Assembly: GCA_037783415.1 (NCBI GenBank)
Contig: JAZGTN010000042.1
Location: forward strand, 2,038,001 to 2,102,000
Reading direction: 5' to 3'
Origin: Leptasterias polaris
Lineage: Eukaryota > Echinodermata > Asteroidea > Forcipulatida > Asteriidae
Length of the DNA: 64,000 nucleotides
Position numbers and translations under genes: made by a program. The notes under the pieces are model-generated. The model searched no databases. It was not told the DNA's origin and was given only the letters and a program-made list of their open reading frames with translations. Shown in pieces: positions 46,545 to 57,745 of this stretch. Every line of letters begins with the position of its first letter. The stretch's first letter is position 1.

Positions 46545-46935
46545 CGTTTTTGTTCCCTCGAACACGCCTTCTTTCACCCGAAATACGATTTTGTTACCCA
46601 TAAATACGCGTTTGTTCCCTGAAAGATACGCATTCGTTTCCTCGAAATATGATTTTGTTCGCACAAAATATAATTTTGTTCGCTCTAAATATGCTTTCGT
46701 TCAATAAAAATTATTTTTTCCACCGAAAGGAGATTTCTTTCCCTGAAAACAAGCTTTCGATTCATCAAAATACGACTTTGAATTAGTTGCCCGAAACATA
46801 CGTTCATTCGTCCGAAATATGCTTTCGTTCCCTTAATATACGCTCCCGTTCCTTCGCAATGAGATTTTGTTCCCCAAAATTCCTCTTTCGTTCCTTTAAG
46901 ATAGCTAGCTTTTGTTCCCTTAAGATAGCTTTCGA
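46545..46935. repeat. Degenerate GTTCCCTCGAAAT array, long copy
   Basis: About fifteen degenerate units of 24-30 bases on the theme TTCGTTCCCTCGAAATACG. The minus-strand frame across it (repeating a GTK motif) is a by-product. Followed at 46980-47100 by several GGGGCGACTTTG repeats. Confidence 0.75.
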
Positions 46936-47384
46936 AGCCCTGTAGTCCAATCACACAAATTTGTTAAATTCCCTTGTGAGGGGCGACTATGAGAGGGGAC
47001 GAGTTTGTTGTCAGGGGGCGACTTTGCTAGGGGCGACTTTGTAGTTGGTGACTTTGTACATGTGTTTTTTGAAATTGGCGACTTTGCTAGGGGGGCGAGT
47101 TGACTGGTTTCCGTGTATGTTGTTTATACACACTTATAACACAATTACTGTAGAACACATCGGGTTAAATGATTGGAGCGTATCAGAAACTATTCACGGT
47201 AGGCATTATTTATTTTTATGAGGCAAAACACACATCTTAAACAATTATTATAATAATGAATTTTAAGATAAGTTTACTTTATTTCTTTAGTTACTAAATT
47301 AATGAAGGAGTTAACACCCACAAAATACACCCACAGATGTCTCAAGCGCAAGCATTCAGTACATTTACAGTAACTAAAATTAGT

Positions 47385-47740
47385 ACTACCCTTAGATAAA
47401 ATGGACTCGTCTTCATGATCGTCGCTACAGCAACCGTAATGTACACTGTGTCCGTACATGAATAAATGAATATGTACCGCCGGCGGGTTTCACAAGTCGT
47501 TAATCACATCGCACGACGCCCGTACTACTATAGTCTTGGTGCAAGACGTCCCTGTTCTGTATTTCCACGATCCGCCCCATTACAAATTGCCGCCAATAGA
47601 GGGCGCTATCATTCCACGAACCGCTATCACAGGAACGTCTTGGGAATCTCGTCAAACTGCCTGGAAAATTCCAGGGACATTCCGCTGTGACGTAGAAATT
47701 TGCATAATTCTTTGCAAGAAAGAAATCACGTGATCAGTCT
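47385..47740. repeat. Left arm of a large inverted repeat pair
   Basis: 47528-47660 (TAGTCTTGGTGCAAGACGTC through CTTGGGAATCTCGTC) is the reverse complement of 53755-53905, and a short outer match (GATAAAATGGACTCGTC, 47395-47411) pairs with 54268-54284. The arms are diverged and carry different indels. Confidence 0.7.
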
Positions 47741-48203
47741 AGTACCTGAACTGCCCCGTTTGTGAACCACTGATCTCTATTATTGTACTGTGGCTGCACA
47801 TGGAATCGTGTGTGGGGAATATGAATGGAACTTGTCGCCGTCAATCGACACCCGCGTGTGTACGTAGTAACCATAGAGCTATTATTTTATGGTAGCAACT
47901 AGTATTTTGCTGTCGTTTGCGTAATGGCGGAGCGTGCCGTAAAAGTTGACAGTTAAAGTAATAGAAAGTTGTAGTATAGTAATATTCTTGATAGTATAAC
48001 CTTACATGAAATATCGTTCTTATTTTTAACTGTATTTGTGTACACTTGGGTGGTGATGATTTTAAAACTACAAAATGACCAAGTGTGAACAGGTTTTTTG
48101 TGTTTGGATCTGTATTAATAAAATAAATAAATAAAAACAACTGTGCATTTCATTCATTGAGTAGTTACCTGTCATTGCAAAATTGTAAACATTAACCCGA
48201 ACC

Positions 48204-49338
48204 TATGGTGTTCCATATGTGCCACTCCTTTCTGTCGCCTTTTCAATTTTTTCCGTCGCCTTTTCAATTTTGTCTGTCGCCTTTTGACTTTTCAATTTTT
48301 TCTGTCGCCTTTTCAATTTTTTCTGTCGCCTTTTCAATTTTGTCCGTCGCCTTTTCAATTTTTTCCTTCGCCTTTTAAATTTTTCCGTCGCCTTTTCAAT
48401 TTCAGAATCGTGTGATAGTCACCTGGTAGTCACGTGGAAAAACCCACGGACAAAATTGAAAAGGCGACGGAAAAAATTGAAAAGGCGACGGAAAAAATTG
48501 AAAAGGCGACGGAAAAAATTGAAAAGGCCAGGGACAAAATTGAAAAGGCGACGGACAAAATTGAAAAGGCGACGGACCAAATTGAAAAGGCGAAGGACAA
48601 AATTGAAAAGGCGACGGAAAAAATTGAAAAGGCGAAGGAAAAAATTGAAAAGGCGACGGAAAAAATTGAAAAGGCGACGGAAAAAATTGAAAAGGCGACG
48701 GAAAAAATTGAAAAGGCGACGGAAAAAATTGAAAAGGCGAAGGAAAAAATTGAAAAGGCGACGGAAAAAATTGAAAAGGCGAAGGACAAAATTGAAAAGG
48801 CGACGGAAAAAATTGAAAAGGCGACGGAAAAAATTGAAAAGGCGAAGGAAAAAATTGAAAAGGCGACGAAAAAAATTGAAAAGGCGACGGAAAAAATTGA
48901 AAAGGCGACGGAAAAAATTGAAAAGGCGACGGAAAAAATTGAAAAGGCGACGGACAAAATTGAAAAGGCGACGGACAAAATTGAAAAGGCGAAGGAAAAA
49001 ATTGAAAAGGCGACGAAAAAAATTGAAAAGGCGACGGAAAAAATTGAAAAGGCGACGGACAAAATTGAAAAGGCGACGGACAAAATTGAAAAGGCGAAGG
49101 AAAAAATTGAAAAGGCGACGGAAAAAATTGAAAAGGCGACGGACAAAATTGAAAAGGCGACGGACAAAATTGAAAAGGCGACAGACAAAATTGAAAAGGC
49201 GACGGAAAAAATTGAAAAGGCGAAGGAAAAAATTGAAAAGGCAACGGACAAAATTGAAAAGGCGACGGACAAAATTGGAAAGGCGACGGACAAAATTGAA
49301 AAGGCGACGGAAAGGAGTGGCACATATGGAACACCATA
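48204..49338. mobile_element. Foldback element built of a 21 bp repeat, with 6 bp target duplication
   Basis: The outer ends are inverted repeats (TATGGTGTTCCATATGTGCC at 48204 and its complement ending at 49338). Each end continues into the same 21 bp unit (AAAATTGAAAAGGCGACGGA): about 8 units in reverse orientation on the left (48228-48402) and about 41 in forward orientation on the right (48443-49318), separated by a 40-base spacer. CGAACC flanks both sides directly (48198-48203 and 49339-49344). Because 21 is a multiple of three, four long frames stay open; none is taken as a gene. Confidence 0.8.
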
Positions 49339-50439
49339 CGAACCCCTAAGCATTTCTACTTGACAGCTTCCTCAACCCATCATACTCCAACATTGAGTGT
49401 GTACTTAAGGGAAATGTGAATTTTGATTATTTGAGGCAGACAGTACCAATATTGTGAAACAGATGGTTCGATCACCTCGCCGACAATCTAACTTAAATCT
49501 TTAATGAAGCCCCCCAGTGGGCACACAACGTTATTTCAACGTTGAATTTTGGTTGATATGGCGTCACAACGTCGAAATACCATAAAACAACGTTATTTCA
49601 ACGTCACATTTGCGATGTTTGTTTTAAGTTGTAGTTTGACGTTGTGTAAACGTTGGAAAAGTGTTGAAATAACGTTGCGATTATAACAACCAAAAAACAA
49701 TGTTGATCCAACGTCAATTTGGCAACGTAGTTTCAACGTATACTAATTAACGTTGATGCAATGTTGGATAAAGGTTGTTATTGCGTCGCGATAATAACAA
49801 CCTAAAATCAATGTTGACCCAACGTCATTCTGATAACGTTGTTTCAATGTAACGTTTTTGGCATAATGTGCAATGTTGGATAAAGGTAGTTTTTGCGTCG
49901 CGATAATAACAACCTAAAATCAATGTTGACCCAACGTCATTCTGGTAACGTTGTTTCAATGTAACGTTTTTGGCCTATGTGCAATGTTGGATAAAGGTTG
50001 TTATTGCGTCGCGATAATAATAACCTAAAATCAATGTTGATCCAACGTCATTCTGGGAACGTTTTTTCCACGTAATGATTTTTACGTATGAACAATGTTG
50101 GATAAAGGTTGTTATTGCGTCGCGATAATAACAACCTTAAATCAATTTTGATCCAATGTCAGTTGGGTAACGTCATTTCAAAACGTATACTTTTAAAAGT
50201 TAATGCAATGTCGGATTAAGGTTATTGTTGCGTCGCGATAATAACAACCTAAAATCAATGTTGATCCAACATTATTCTGGTAACGTTGTTTCATTGTGAA
50301 CGTTTTTGACGTATGTACAATGTTGTAAAAAGGTTTTGTTTGCGTTGCGATAATAATAACCTAAAATCGATGTTGATCCAACGTCAGTCTGGTCAGTTTT
50401 TTTTTACGTAACAATATTGAAGTATGTACAATGTTGGAT

Positions 50440-51401
50440 CACTTCTTACAAGGGATGACGGTAATTTCTTCAATGTATCTCGCTTCTAAGCAAAAACCAG
50501 AGTGCAACATTTCGTCACTAGAGAACTACTTTATGCTGATGATGCAGCACTATGTGCAAACAGTCCCAGTCAACTTCAGGAGCTGCTTGATGGGTTCTCA
50601 CGGTCCTGTGCCGACTTTGGGTTAACTATCAGCCTGAAGAAGACTGTGACCCTGTCCTCTGAGCTATTTGACAACCACCAGTTCACCGTCAATGACACTA
50701 CACTGGACCGAGTAAACAAGTTCACATACCTCGGCTCTGCAATTACCTCCAACGCTACTCTTGACCCGGAAATCTCTGTTCGGCTTGGAAGGGCTGCTTC
50801 TACATTTGGGCGCCTTTCTAAGCGTGTATGGAATAACAAACAACTTTCCATCTGCACCAAAGTCCGCATCTATGATGCCTGTGTGCTTAGTGTACTGCTT
50901 TACGGTGCTGAAACCTGGCCGACATACAGAAGTCAAGAAAGCAGACTGAGTGCGTTCCACACAAGATGTCTCCGTTCCATTCTGGGAGTCACCTGGAAGG
51001 ACAAACTACCCAATGAGGAACTGTTCAAGATAACCAAATCTCAGCCATTGTCATCAAGGCTCAAGTTCATCCGTCTCCGCTGGGCAGGTCATGTGACCCG
51101 TATGGAATCACACCGAATCCCCCGCTCCATACTCATGGAGTCCTCGAAAATGGAGGCCGACCAGTTGGACGTCCCAAACTACGTTTCAAAGATGTCTTGA
51201 AGAGGGATTTGGTAGACTTTGAAATCCCCACCTGGTCATGGCCTCAGTTGGCCAGCAACCGTTCCAGCTGGAGGTCTACGCTGTATGATGGGATGAGACA
51301 CGATCACAAACAAACAGACAACAAGATGAGGAGAGAAAGTTGTCCTTGATGGATACATCTAAACTTGACATTGTCGTCCGCGACAGACGTCTGCCAACTA
51401 C
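50440..51401 (+). mobile_element. 5'-truncated LINE reverse transcriptase fragment with 13 bp target duplication
   Basis: The plus-strand frame from before 50502 to 51200 encodes the end of a reverse transcriptase: LLYADDAAL (the catalytic YxDD box), DFGLTISLKKT, FTYLGSAIT, YDACVLSVLLYGAETW and RWAGHVTRM. A one-base frameshift near 51150 moves the last 60 or so residues (GRPKLRFKDVLKRDL onward) into the next frame, to a stop near 51346. TACAATGTTGGAT flanks both sides (50427-50439 and 51402-51414), so this is a retroposed insertion into the 112 bp array. Clade not assigned. Confidence 0.85.
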
Positions 51402-51414
51402 TACAATGTTGGAT

Positions 51415-53029
51415 AAAGGTTGTAATTGCGTTGCGATAATAACAACCTAAAATCAATGTTGATCCAACATTATAATTGGTAACATTGTTTCAATGTAACG
51501 TTTTTGACGTATGTACAATGTTGGATAAAAGTTGCAGTTGCTTGTTTTATCTAGATTTGAGCTAAACCAAACACTCTTACATTGAATTTAGCATACTTAA
51601 TTATGGTGAACACTTAAATTTATAAAATCCTTCCTCTATAGTAAAATATTGAACAATTGTGTCCGGTCAGACTATCAGTCAGTAACATACTAATATTATT
51701 ATTACCAGCCATCTATTGCCTCGTTTTAACCATTTTCCATCAAGAAAATTACCAAGAAGATCACAAGAAATATAGACACATGAGGGGCGAGGATTCCAAG
51801 AAATAGCCCAGATAACATTGATTAAAATCACCGCAAAATAAAAGGCATTATTCGTGGTCCAAATAATAATGTAATATTTCCATATAGTACCACAGAGCAT
51901 ACAGAAATGCAAGGACGGTCAGATGTTGAAAAAGGTCACCTATTCTACAATGGGATCGATACAGGCCTAAAGCCGGCCCTAAAAATGCGATCAAAGTTGG
52001 CTTCCTCTAGGCTTTTAGTTCACGACTGCACTTGAGGTTACCCCAACCATTAAAATATTCACATTTTTGTTGCTATTTGTTTTTTTAACAATTACAAAAT
52101 ATCTAAATGTTTTTTCACTCAAGGTTCAGACAGGTGATTGAAACCTCAAACCAAATGTATACTTCTAAGTTGCCCTTCACAGTTTGGTTTTGAGCGCATG
52201 TTGACAAGGTGTTAAAAATTAACAATTTGTGGGTAATTGTTTCTAGTACTCAATTTTGTACAATTCCTGTGTTGCATTAATATTTGGCAAGTAAAAAGCT
52301 TATAACATTTCTACTAGGTTTTCGTGCACAACATGTTGACAAGAAGTTAAAATTTAACATTTTGGGGGATAATTATTTGTGTATGGAAATGTTGTTTTTA
52401 TACTAAGTTCAGGTAATTGATGCGACATCTCAAACCTAATTTTATATCATTCCTATGTTGCATTAACATTTGGCAAGCAAAAAGCTATACATTCCTTTTG
52501 GGTATGAGCGCCTTTTGACAAGATGCTAAAATTGAGCCAACGTTGAGACAACGTTGGGACAACGTTGAAACTTATGCAAATTTGTGGGCGGGACTTAGAA
52601 GTGTATGACTTTTTCTGACAATATCAAAACAATTTTGGTTGAATTTAGGAATTTCCCAGGCAAGTTTTTGTACTTTTTTTTGTAATTCGTTTGTAAGAAA
52701 ATATGTACATCAAAAGTACAAAGAAACATTTGTCATTCCAAGATGTGAATTAAAAATTAAATAGTTTTATTTTAAAAAGGTGTTATAACCATGACTGGAA
52801 ATTCTGTAGATCCTGGACTATATAAATACAAGACATGCAGTGGAGAAGGATGTATAGGCCTGTATAAGTTGTAGTTATAGTGTAGAATGTATTTAGTTAT
52901 CGGTATCATATCTTACATGTATATACCTTATAAGTATAATAAGCATATACTAATTACTTGAATTAATTATAATGGGCATTAACTACATAACAAGAAAGTT
53001 CAACTCGAAGACATTGTTTTAGATTAACT
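51415..53029. other. Interior of the AACGTTG element
   Basis: Contains the last 112 bp units, AT-rich unique DNA (51540-52030), and the degenerate GACAAG...TTAAAA repeat (52195-52540). No gene is seen. Confidence 0.5.
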
Positions 53030-53399
53030 GTACGTTGGCCCAACGTTGGACCAACGTAGAAATTTGACGTAAAAACAACGTATACATGCCGACATTGAAA
53101 CAACGTAGTGAGTTTAACGTTGTATCTACGTCAGCATTTCAACGTTATTTCAATTTGCAAATTCAATCATTATTCAACATTATTTCAACGTAGAAATTTG
53201 ACGTTAAAACAACGTATACATGCCGACATTGAAACAACGTAGTGAGTTTAACGTTGTATCTACGTCAGTACTTCAACGTTAATTCAATTTGCAAATACAA
53301 TCATCATTCAACGTTACTCCAACGTCGGCATATGACGTTGCTTCAACGTTAATTCAACGTATTTTGCCCACTGGGCCTTTTCTTGGCTTTCGTTAGTAA

Positions 53400-54300
53400 G
53401 GTGGCGTAACTCTTACAGGTTACTAGCTGCCGGTTACAAACTATACACCATCCGCCCTTTTTCGTACGGTGTGATGAGTATCGCGAGGCCAATGTTCGCC
53501 AGCAAAGTTAGCCGTCATAATTGCAAAAAATCACGAAAGAGGCCGACCGTCCTCGCTACACAGAACAGCACACAGTGTGTCAGTATAGTAGACCATACAA
53601 TTTCGTCTGCTACATTTTACAGCAGCTGACATGACGTGACCAGTCTGTTGTGGTCGTTATGCGGCTTAAAATTTGTGTTCGTGCGCTTGCGTATTGCCGT
53701 TGTGACCTCAATGTGAATATGCAGATATAGGTCACAGCGATTGTATCACGTGATACTCGACGAGATTCCCAAGACGTTCCTGTGATAGCGGTTCGTGGGT
53801 GATAGCGGGTTCGTGGAATGATAGCGCCCTCTATTGGCGGAAATTTGTAATGGGGCGGATCGTGGAAATACAGAACAGGGACGTCTTGCACCAAGACTAG
53901 TACTACTACTGTGCGCAGGTCATCCGCACTCGTATTACTATTCGCATGCGGAGGCCGTAGGCCGACAGCCTTGTCGCATCTGTATCTACCGGGTTTAATG
54001 TGTTTCCTGTTTTTATTTCCGCTAGCCCCCCCATTTTCGTCCACTATTGGACGAAAATGGGGGGGCTAGCGGATATGCTGGTATGCAGATCATGAATATT
54101 TAAATCTTTCGTTCGGCCGACTAAACAGCGCAGAATGGGAGGCAAATGAATGATTCATTTTCGACGGTCCAATCACAAGCTTCCCTCATTATGACCTTTG
54201 TACCATGCTTCCACACAAGCACACGATTCGAACACCGTGGCCGTTGAGACTGGGAGACTGGTTGGACGAGTCCATTTTATCTGAGGGTGATGAAATCTTC
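53400..54300. repeat. Right arm of the inverted repeat pair, with a perfect palindrome
   Basis: 53755-53905 pairs with 47528-47660. At 54019-54072 there is a perfect 24 bp inverted repeat (arms 54019-54042 and 54049-54072, loop ACTATT) with a C7/G7 core. Confidence 0.7.
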
Positions 54301-54945
54301 AAATGTTGTAAGCACGTAGGCCTAATCTTTACACTAGTAGAGAACATTCGAAAATGATTATTTTTACGTTGTTAACTGCTTTAGTAATTTGAAACTACAG
54401 GCCCTACTGTTATGATGTTAGTGCTGATAGAGAAAGAATTTCAACGATACGATTTTCTTTTTCTTTGTTAACGGTAAGCATCTCTTTAAAAAAATGGAGT
54501 GTACTCAAACCGCGATTGCAAATGATTGCGCAATGCGCCCCCCATCCTATTAGTAAACATGACTTCCGCCACTGACCAATGGGGTCTTGTCTTTTGCACG
54601 CATTATAGTAATGACCCCGGCTAGCTCAAAACAGAACCATCAAGGCGTTGATTCAGATAGTCTACGTGTACACATCTCACACCACGCAAGCACTGCGTTA
54701 CACATGCTTGGCACACATCCAGAGACTGCACATAGCTGGGGTGCATGGGTAGCGCAATGGCGCAATAGCGCAAAGGGAAAACCAACTAATCTAAAAAAGA
54801 CAATTAATAAATGAAAGTAAAACTCCAACGCCTTGGTCAAGGCTATATTGATCCTGGTTTCTCTTTTTTTTAGCAAGCGAGTTCCCCAACACTAAGCGTT
54901 TTTCTTATTTATTATTCATTTATTCAACTATGCCATTTTTCCGGG
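54300..54945. other. Right end of the B-C specific DNA
   Basis: No repeat partner or domain is seen. A 75-codon frame (54587-54814) has no family resemblance. The shared spacer resumes at ACGCTCCACTC (about 54951). Confidence 0.5.
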
Positions 54946-55239
54946 TTACACACGCTCCACTCATTGTGTAGTATCTCTATGCCTGTCTTTATCTTTACGG
55001 ATAAATACAGGGGACCCGGCCGTCGGAAGAGGACGCTAAATCAATAGTTGTCTCGCTTATGCGTCACGACACCATCAGCCACTTACAAAAAGGCGTGACT
55101 TCCCTCATTATTTGCCCACCAGTAATGATATTGCGCGCACGTGATGTGCGAATTACAAACTTGACAGTGTGTATTAAAAAAGAGACGCGAAAATAAACAA
55201 GTAAAACAGCAGCATTACCCCAAGGTTGAGAGAAAAGAT

Positions 55240-55995
55240 TGAAGTTTGGGGAAAGCACTCGGGACTATTACGAGTAGTAGTGCAGAGAATTCCCATTGGG
55301 AGGTTTTGAAAGAGTGCAGTGCAACAGAAGAGCTCCAGTCTTTTCTGTCGAGCAAAACTTGCACTGAAAAAGAGATTACTGATATAGTTGGGACGGAGAC
55401 AGTCTCTCCTAAAAGAGTGCACAGTGAACTGTTGAGCTTTGCCACTAAGTGGGGTGGACACGCATGCCAACGGGTCAACAGAGAGAACATAGAGTTCAGC
55501 AGGGCCTTGGCCGCTGAAAAGAGAACCGAGAGTAATTGTATATAGAAGGAGAAAGAAGGGAAGGATTTGGTGCAGTCTAATGGACGCTCAAATAATACTT
55601 CCGATACTGATATGATACAGTGGGAAAGGTGCTGTGGTTGGAGTCTTTCCGGCATTTTGAGTCACGGTCGAATAGTGAACCAGTGGAACGAGCGCAAGCC
55701 GTTAGTTAGTTATAGTTTAGTTAGTTAGTTATCGAATAGTTAGGGGATGGTCCTACTGGTCAGACACAGACATATAGTGGACTAGTGAAGTTTACAAGAG
55801 AGGTGATTTGGTTCAGGTCGCCAGAGTGAAAACTATTTGGTCGAGCGACTATTTGGTCAAGGGACCGAAGAGACGTCACAAGAGTTGATAGGGTCAAGCC
55901 ATACAAGAGTTAACGGTCAAAGCGTATCCTGACATACAGGAGGAGTCACGTGATCGCTTGACAAAGAATCATTTCCTAGATGCGGTCGAAAGTTG
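55240..55995 (+). mobile_element. Decayed LTR-retrotransposon gag remnant (B-C spacer)
   Basis: Orthologous to 30500-31265. The first part is open for 99 codons (55246-55545), because the 5-base insertion of the A-B copy is absent, then meets a stop. The later KAYPDIQE-type segment lies near 55920. Its presence in both spacers shows that the insertion predates the tandem gene duplication. Confidence 0.55.
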
Positions 55996-55999
55996 GTCT

Positions 56000-57230
56000 G
56001 TTCGGAAGGGCATAATTGTGCAGATAGTGGTTTTTGACAATCACCTGTGTTGGAAAGTGCGCTTTAAAAGCTGGCGTGTTTGAGTAACGAAGCCTATTTA
56101 GGGTGTAATCATTTTCTTGTAACGATTTTTGTAGAGGTTCGTAACCATTCCTCACCGTTAATTGTTAATGCCATTGTTCCTTTGCGATATGCCATGATAA
56201 AATATTCAACATGGGACCACCAGTGCATCTCGTGAGTACTGAACCATCTGGAAGACCCTACCAGAATTTTGTGTATTTTCGGGGAAACTCCCAAAATGCC
56301 ATATTGATAAATTCAACGTGGGACCGCCATGAGCATTTCTACCGAAAATAGAAGGTAAAGTTAATAATTTGTGAATGCGGGATGTCAATCAGCGATCTTA
56401 TTAGACGTGTGTACTGGACCATCTGGAAGACCCCACCACTACTTTGTGTATCTCTGGAGAAATTTTCAAAGTAAACCTACTTTTTTAGTAAGATATTAAG
56501 TGAATGAGCTGAATTTATGAGTCCATTCTGGCTATTTATGAGTCAATTCTTACTTTGAAATGTCATTTTTGTTTGACCACCGTTAAGGCATGCCTAATGT
56601 GTCGTACATATTTTGTTTTTTGTAACCTGCGCAATGTTGATGACAGCACAACATTATCAATTAGTTAATAACTTATTTGTAAGGGTTTTTTTCTTCTTCA
56701 AATAACCCCATTTTGTATCGTCTATCTTTATATCAACGCAAACAAACAGGACACATTTCACTTGTCTCAGACAGTTTGTTCAGCCTGTTCAGCTGTGTGC
56801 ATACGTGACCCAGATGTAATTGTTCACAAATCCCTGGGGTTTATACTGTTAATTTTTATTATTACTGTTAATATCATTATTTTTATTTGATTTTCCTTTA
56901 ATGATTGAGATCAATAGACCCTCGTGATAGAAAATAGCTTCAAGAAAATGTTTTTGATTGGTGCAAACAACACTTTCTTATCATTTGACTGATGGATAGC
57001 TGCTATTCCTATGTGTGTTTGAATCCTTGTAATATGAGCAAATCAGCATAAAAGAAAGAAATAAATTTAAAAAGAAATTAAGAAAAATAATCAAATAAAA
57101 TAAAATAAAGTGAAAATAAAATAAAACAAAAAAATATACTTAACAAAATGTAATTTTTTTTTTTTAAATGTTGGTCAATCATGTTCATGACTTTCTTTGG
57201 CCCATCCCAACAGTAGTGCAAACAAAATTC
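56000..57230. repeat. 5' block and upstream region of gene C
   Basis: Matches 31500-32640 upstream of gene B with small indels. No gene. Confidence 0.6.
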
Positions 57231-57239
57231 AACATTATT

Positions 57240-57365
57240 TTGTTCCCTCGAAATGCTATTTCGTTATCACGAAACAAACATACTATTTCTTCCCGTCGAA
57301 ATATTGTTTCGTTCCCTCGAAATGCCATTTCGTTCCCTCGAAATCGTTTCATTCCCTCGAAATAT
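57240..57365. repeat. GTTCCCTCGAAAT repeat upstream of gene C
   Basis: Five to six degenerate units in the same place relative to the gene as 32650-32762. Confidence 0.7.
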
Positions 57366-57426
57366 TCCCTCCATCATCATCATCAGTTAGACTTTGCCTG
57401 TTAATGAGTGGCAGATGTCACTATAA

Positions 57427-57693
57427 AATAATTCGGACCTTGAAACTTTCATCACGAGGAGGGACTGACATTACATCCTTCAAGCTGTTGTTTTTAGTTA
57501 AAACTTCCCTGGATTCACAGTAACCCAGACTGGGATCTTTGACAACATTTGCACGAAACTTTAATCTAGATCCCTCAATATTTTTTGGCAAGATACCACG
57601 TGATAGTGGTAAGATTGTGTTCAAATGAACTTCTATAAAAGTAGCACTGTACCCATAGTTTTTCTAGAGTCGATTCTTGTACTAACAACCATC
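57427..57693 (+). promoter_or_regulatory. Gene C core promoter
   Basis: TATAAAA at 57634-57640 and CACGTG at 57598-57603 keep the spacing found in gene B. The 5' leader before the ATG at 57694 differs by a short deletion. Confidence 0.65.
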
Positions 57694-57745
57694 ATGATGT
57701 CTACTGTAGCTAATTCAATGTTGCTGCTGAATGCACTTCTAATCG
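57694..57745 (+). CDS. Gene C exon 1 (signal peptide)
   Basis: 52 bases, ends in phase 1 at donor GTGAGT, and differs from gene B exon 1 by three bases and one residue. Confidence 0.85.

Larger units (their letters stand above)
49512..53377. mobile_element. TIR element rich in AACGTTG, non-autonomous, with a nested LINE
   Basis: CCAGTGGGCA near 49512 and TGCCCACTGG ending at 53377 are inverted ends, each followed inward by AACGTT/CAACGT-rich sequence. Inside are seven units of a 112 bp tandem repeat (GCGTCGCGATAATAACAAC at 49783, 49895, 50006, 50117 and 50230, then variants at 50342 and 51428), two to three copies of a TTGACAAG...GTTAAAA repeat (52195-52540), and inverted-type AACGT repeats at 53030-53340. 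No transposase is seen. It is about 2.9 kb without the nested LINE. Confidence 0.7.

Noticed and set aside
48402..49363. Long open frames of about 300 codons on both strands, including an EKATEKI repeat protein
   Set aside because: All arise from a 21 bp tandem unit whose length is a multiple of three; four frames are open at once, there is no promoter or splice context, and the array forms the arm of a foldback element.
53610..54044. 144-codon minus-strand frame, similar to the frame at 47536-47733
   Set aside because: The two match because they lie on the inverted repeat arms. They share an open frame, but no family is known and both carry the repeat phrase CCAATAGAGGGCGC or its complement.
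54587..54814. 75-codon frame near the right end of the B-C specific DNA
   Set aside because: No domain, no splice support, no copy elsewhere in the window.
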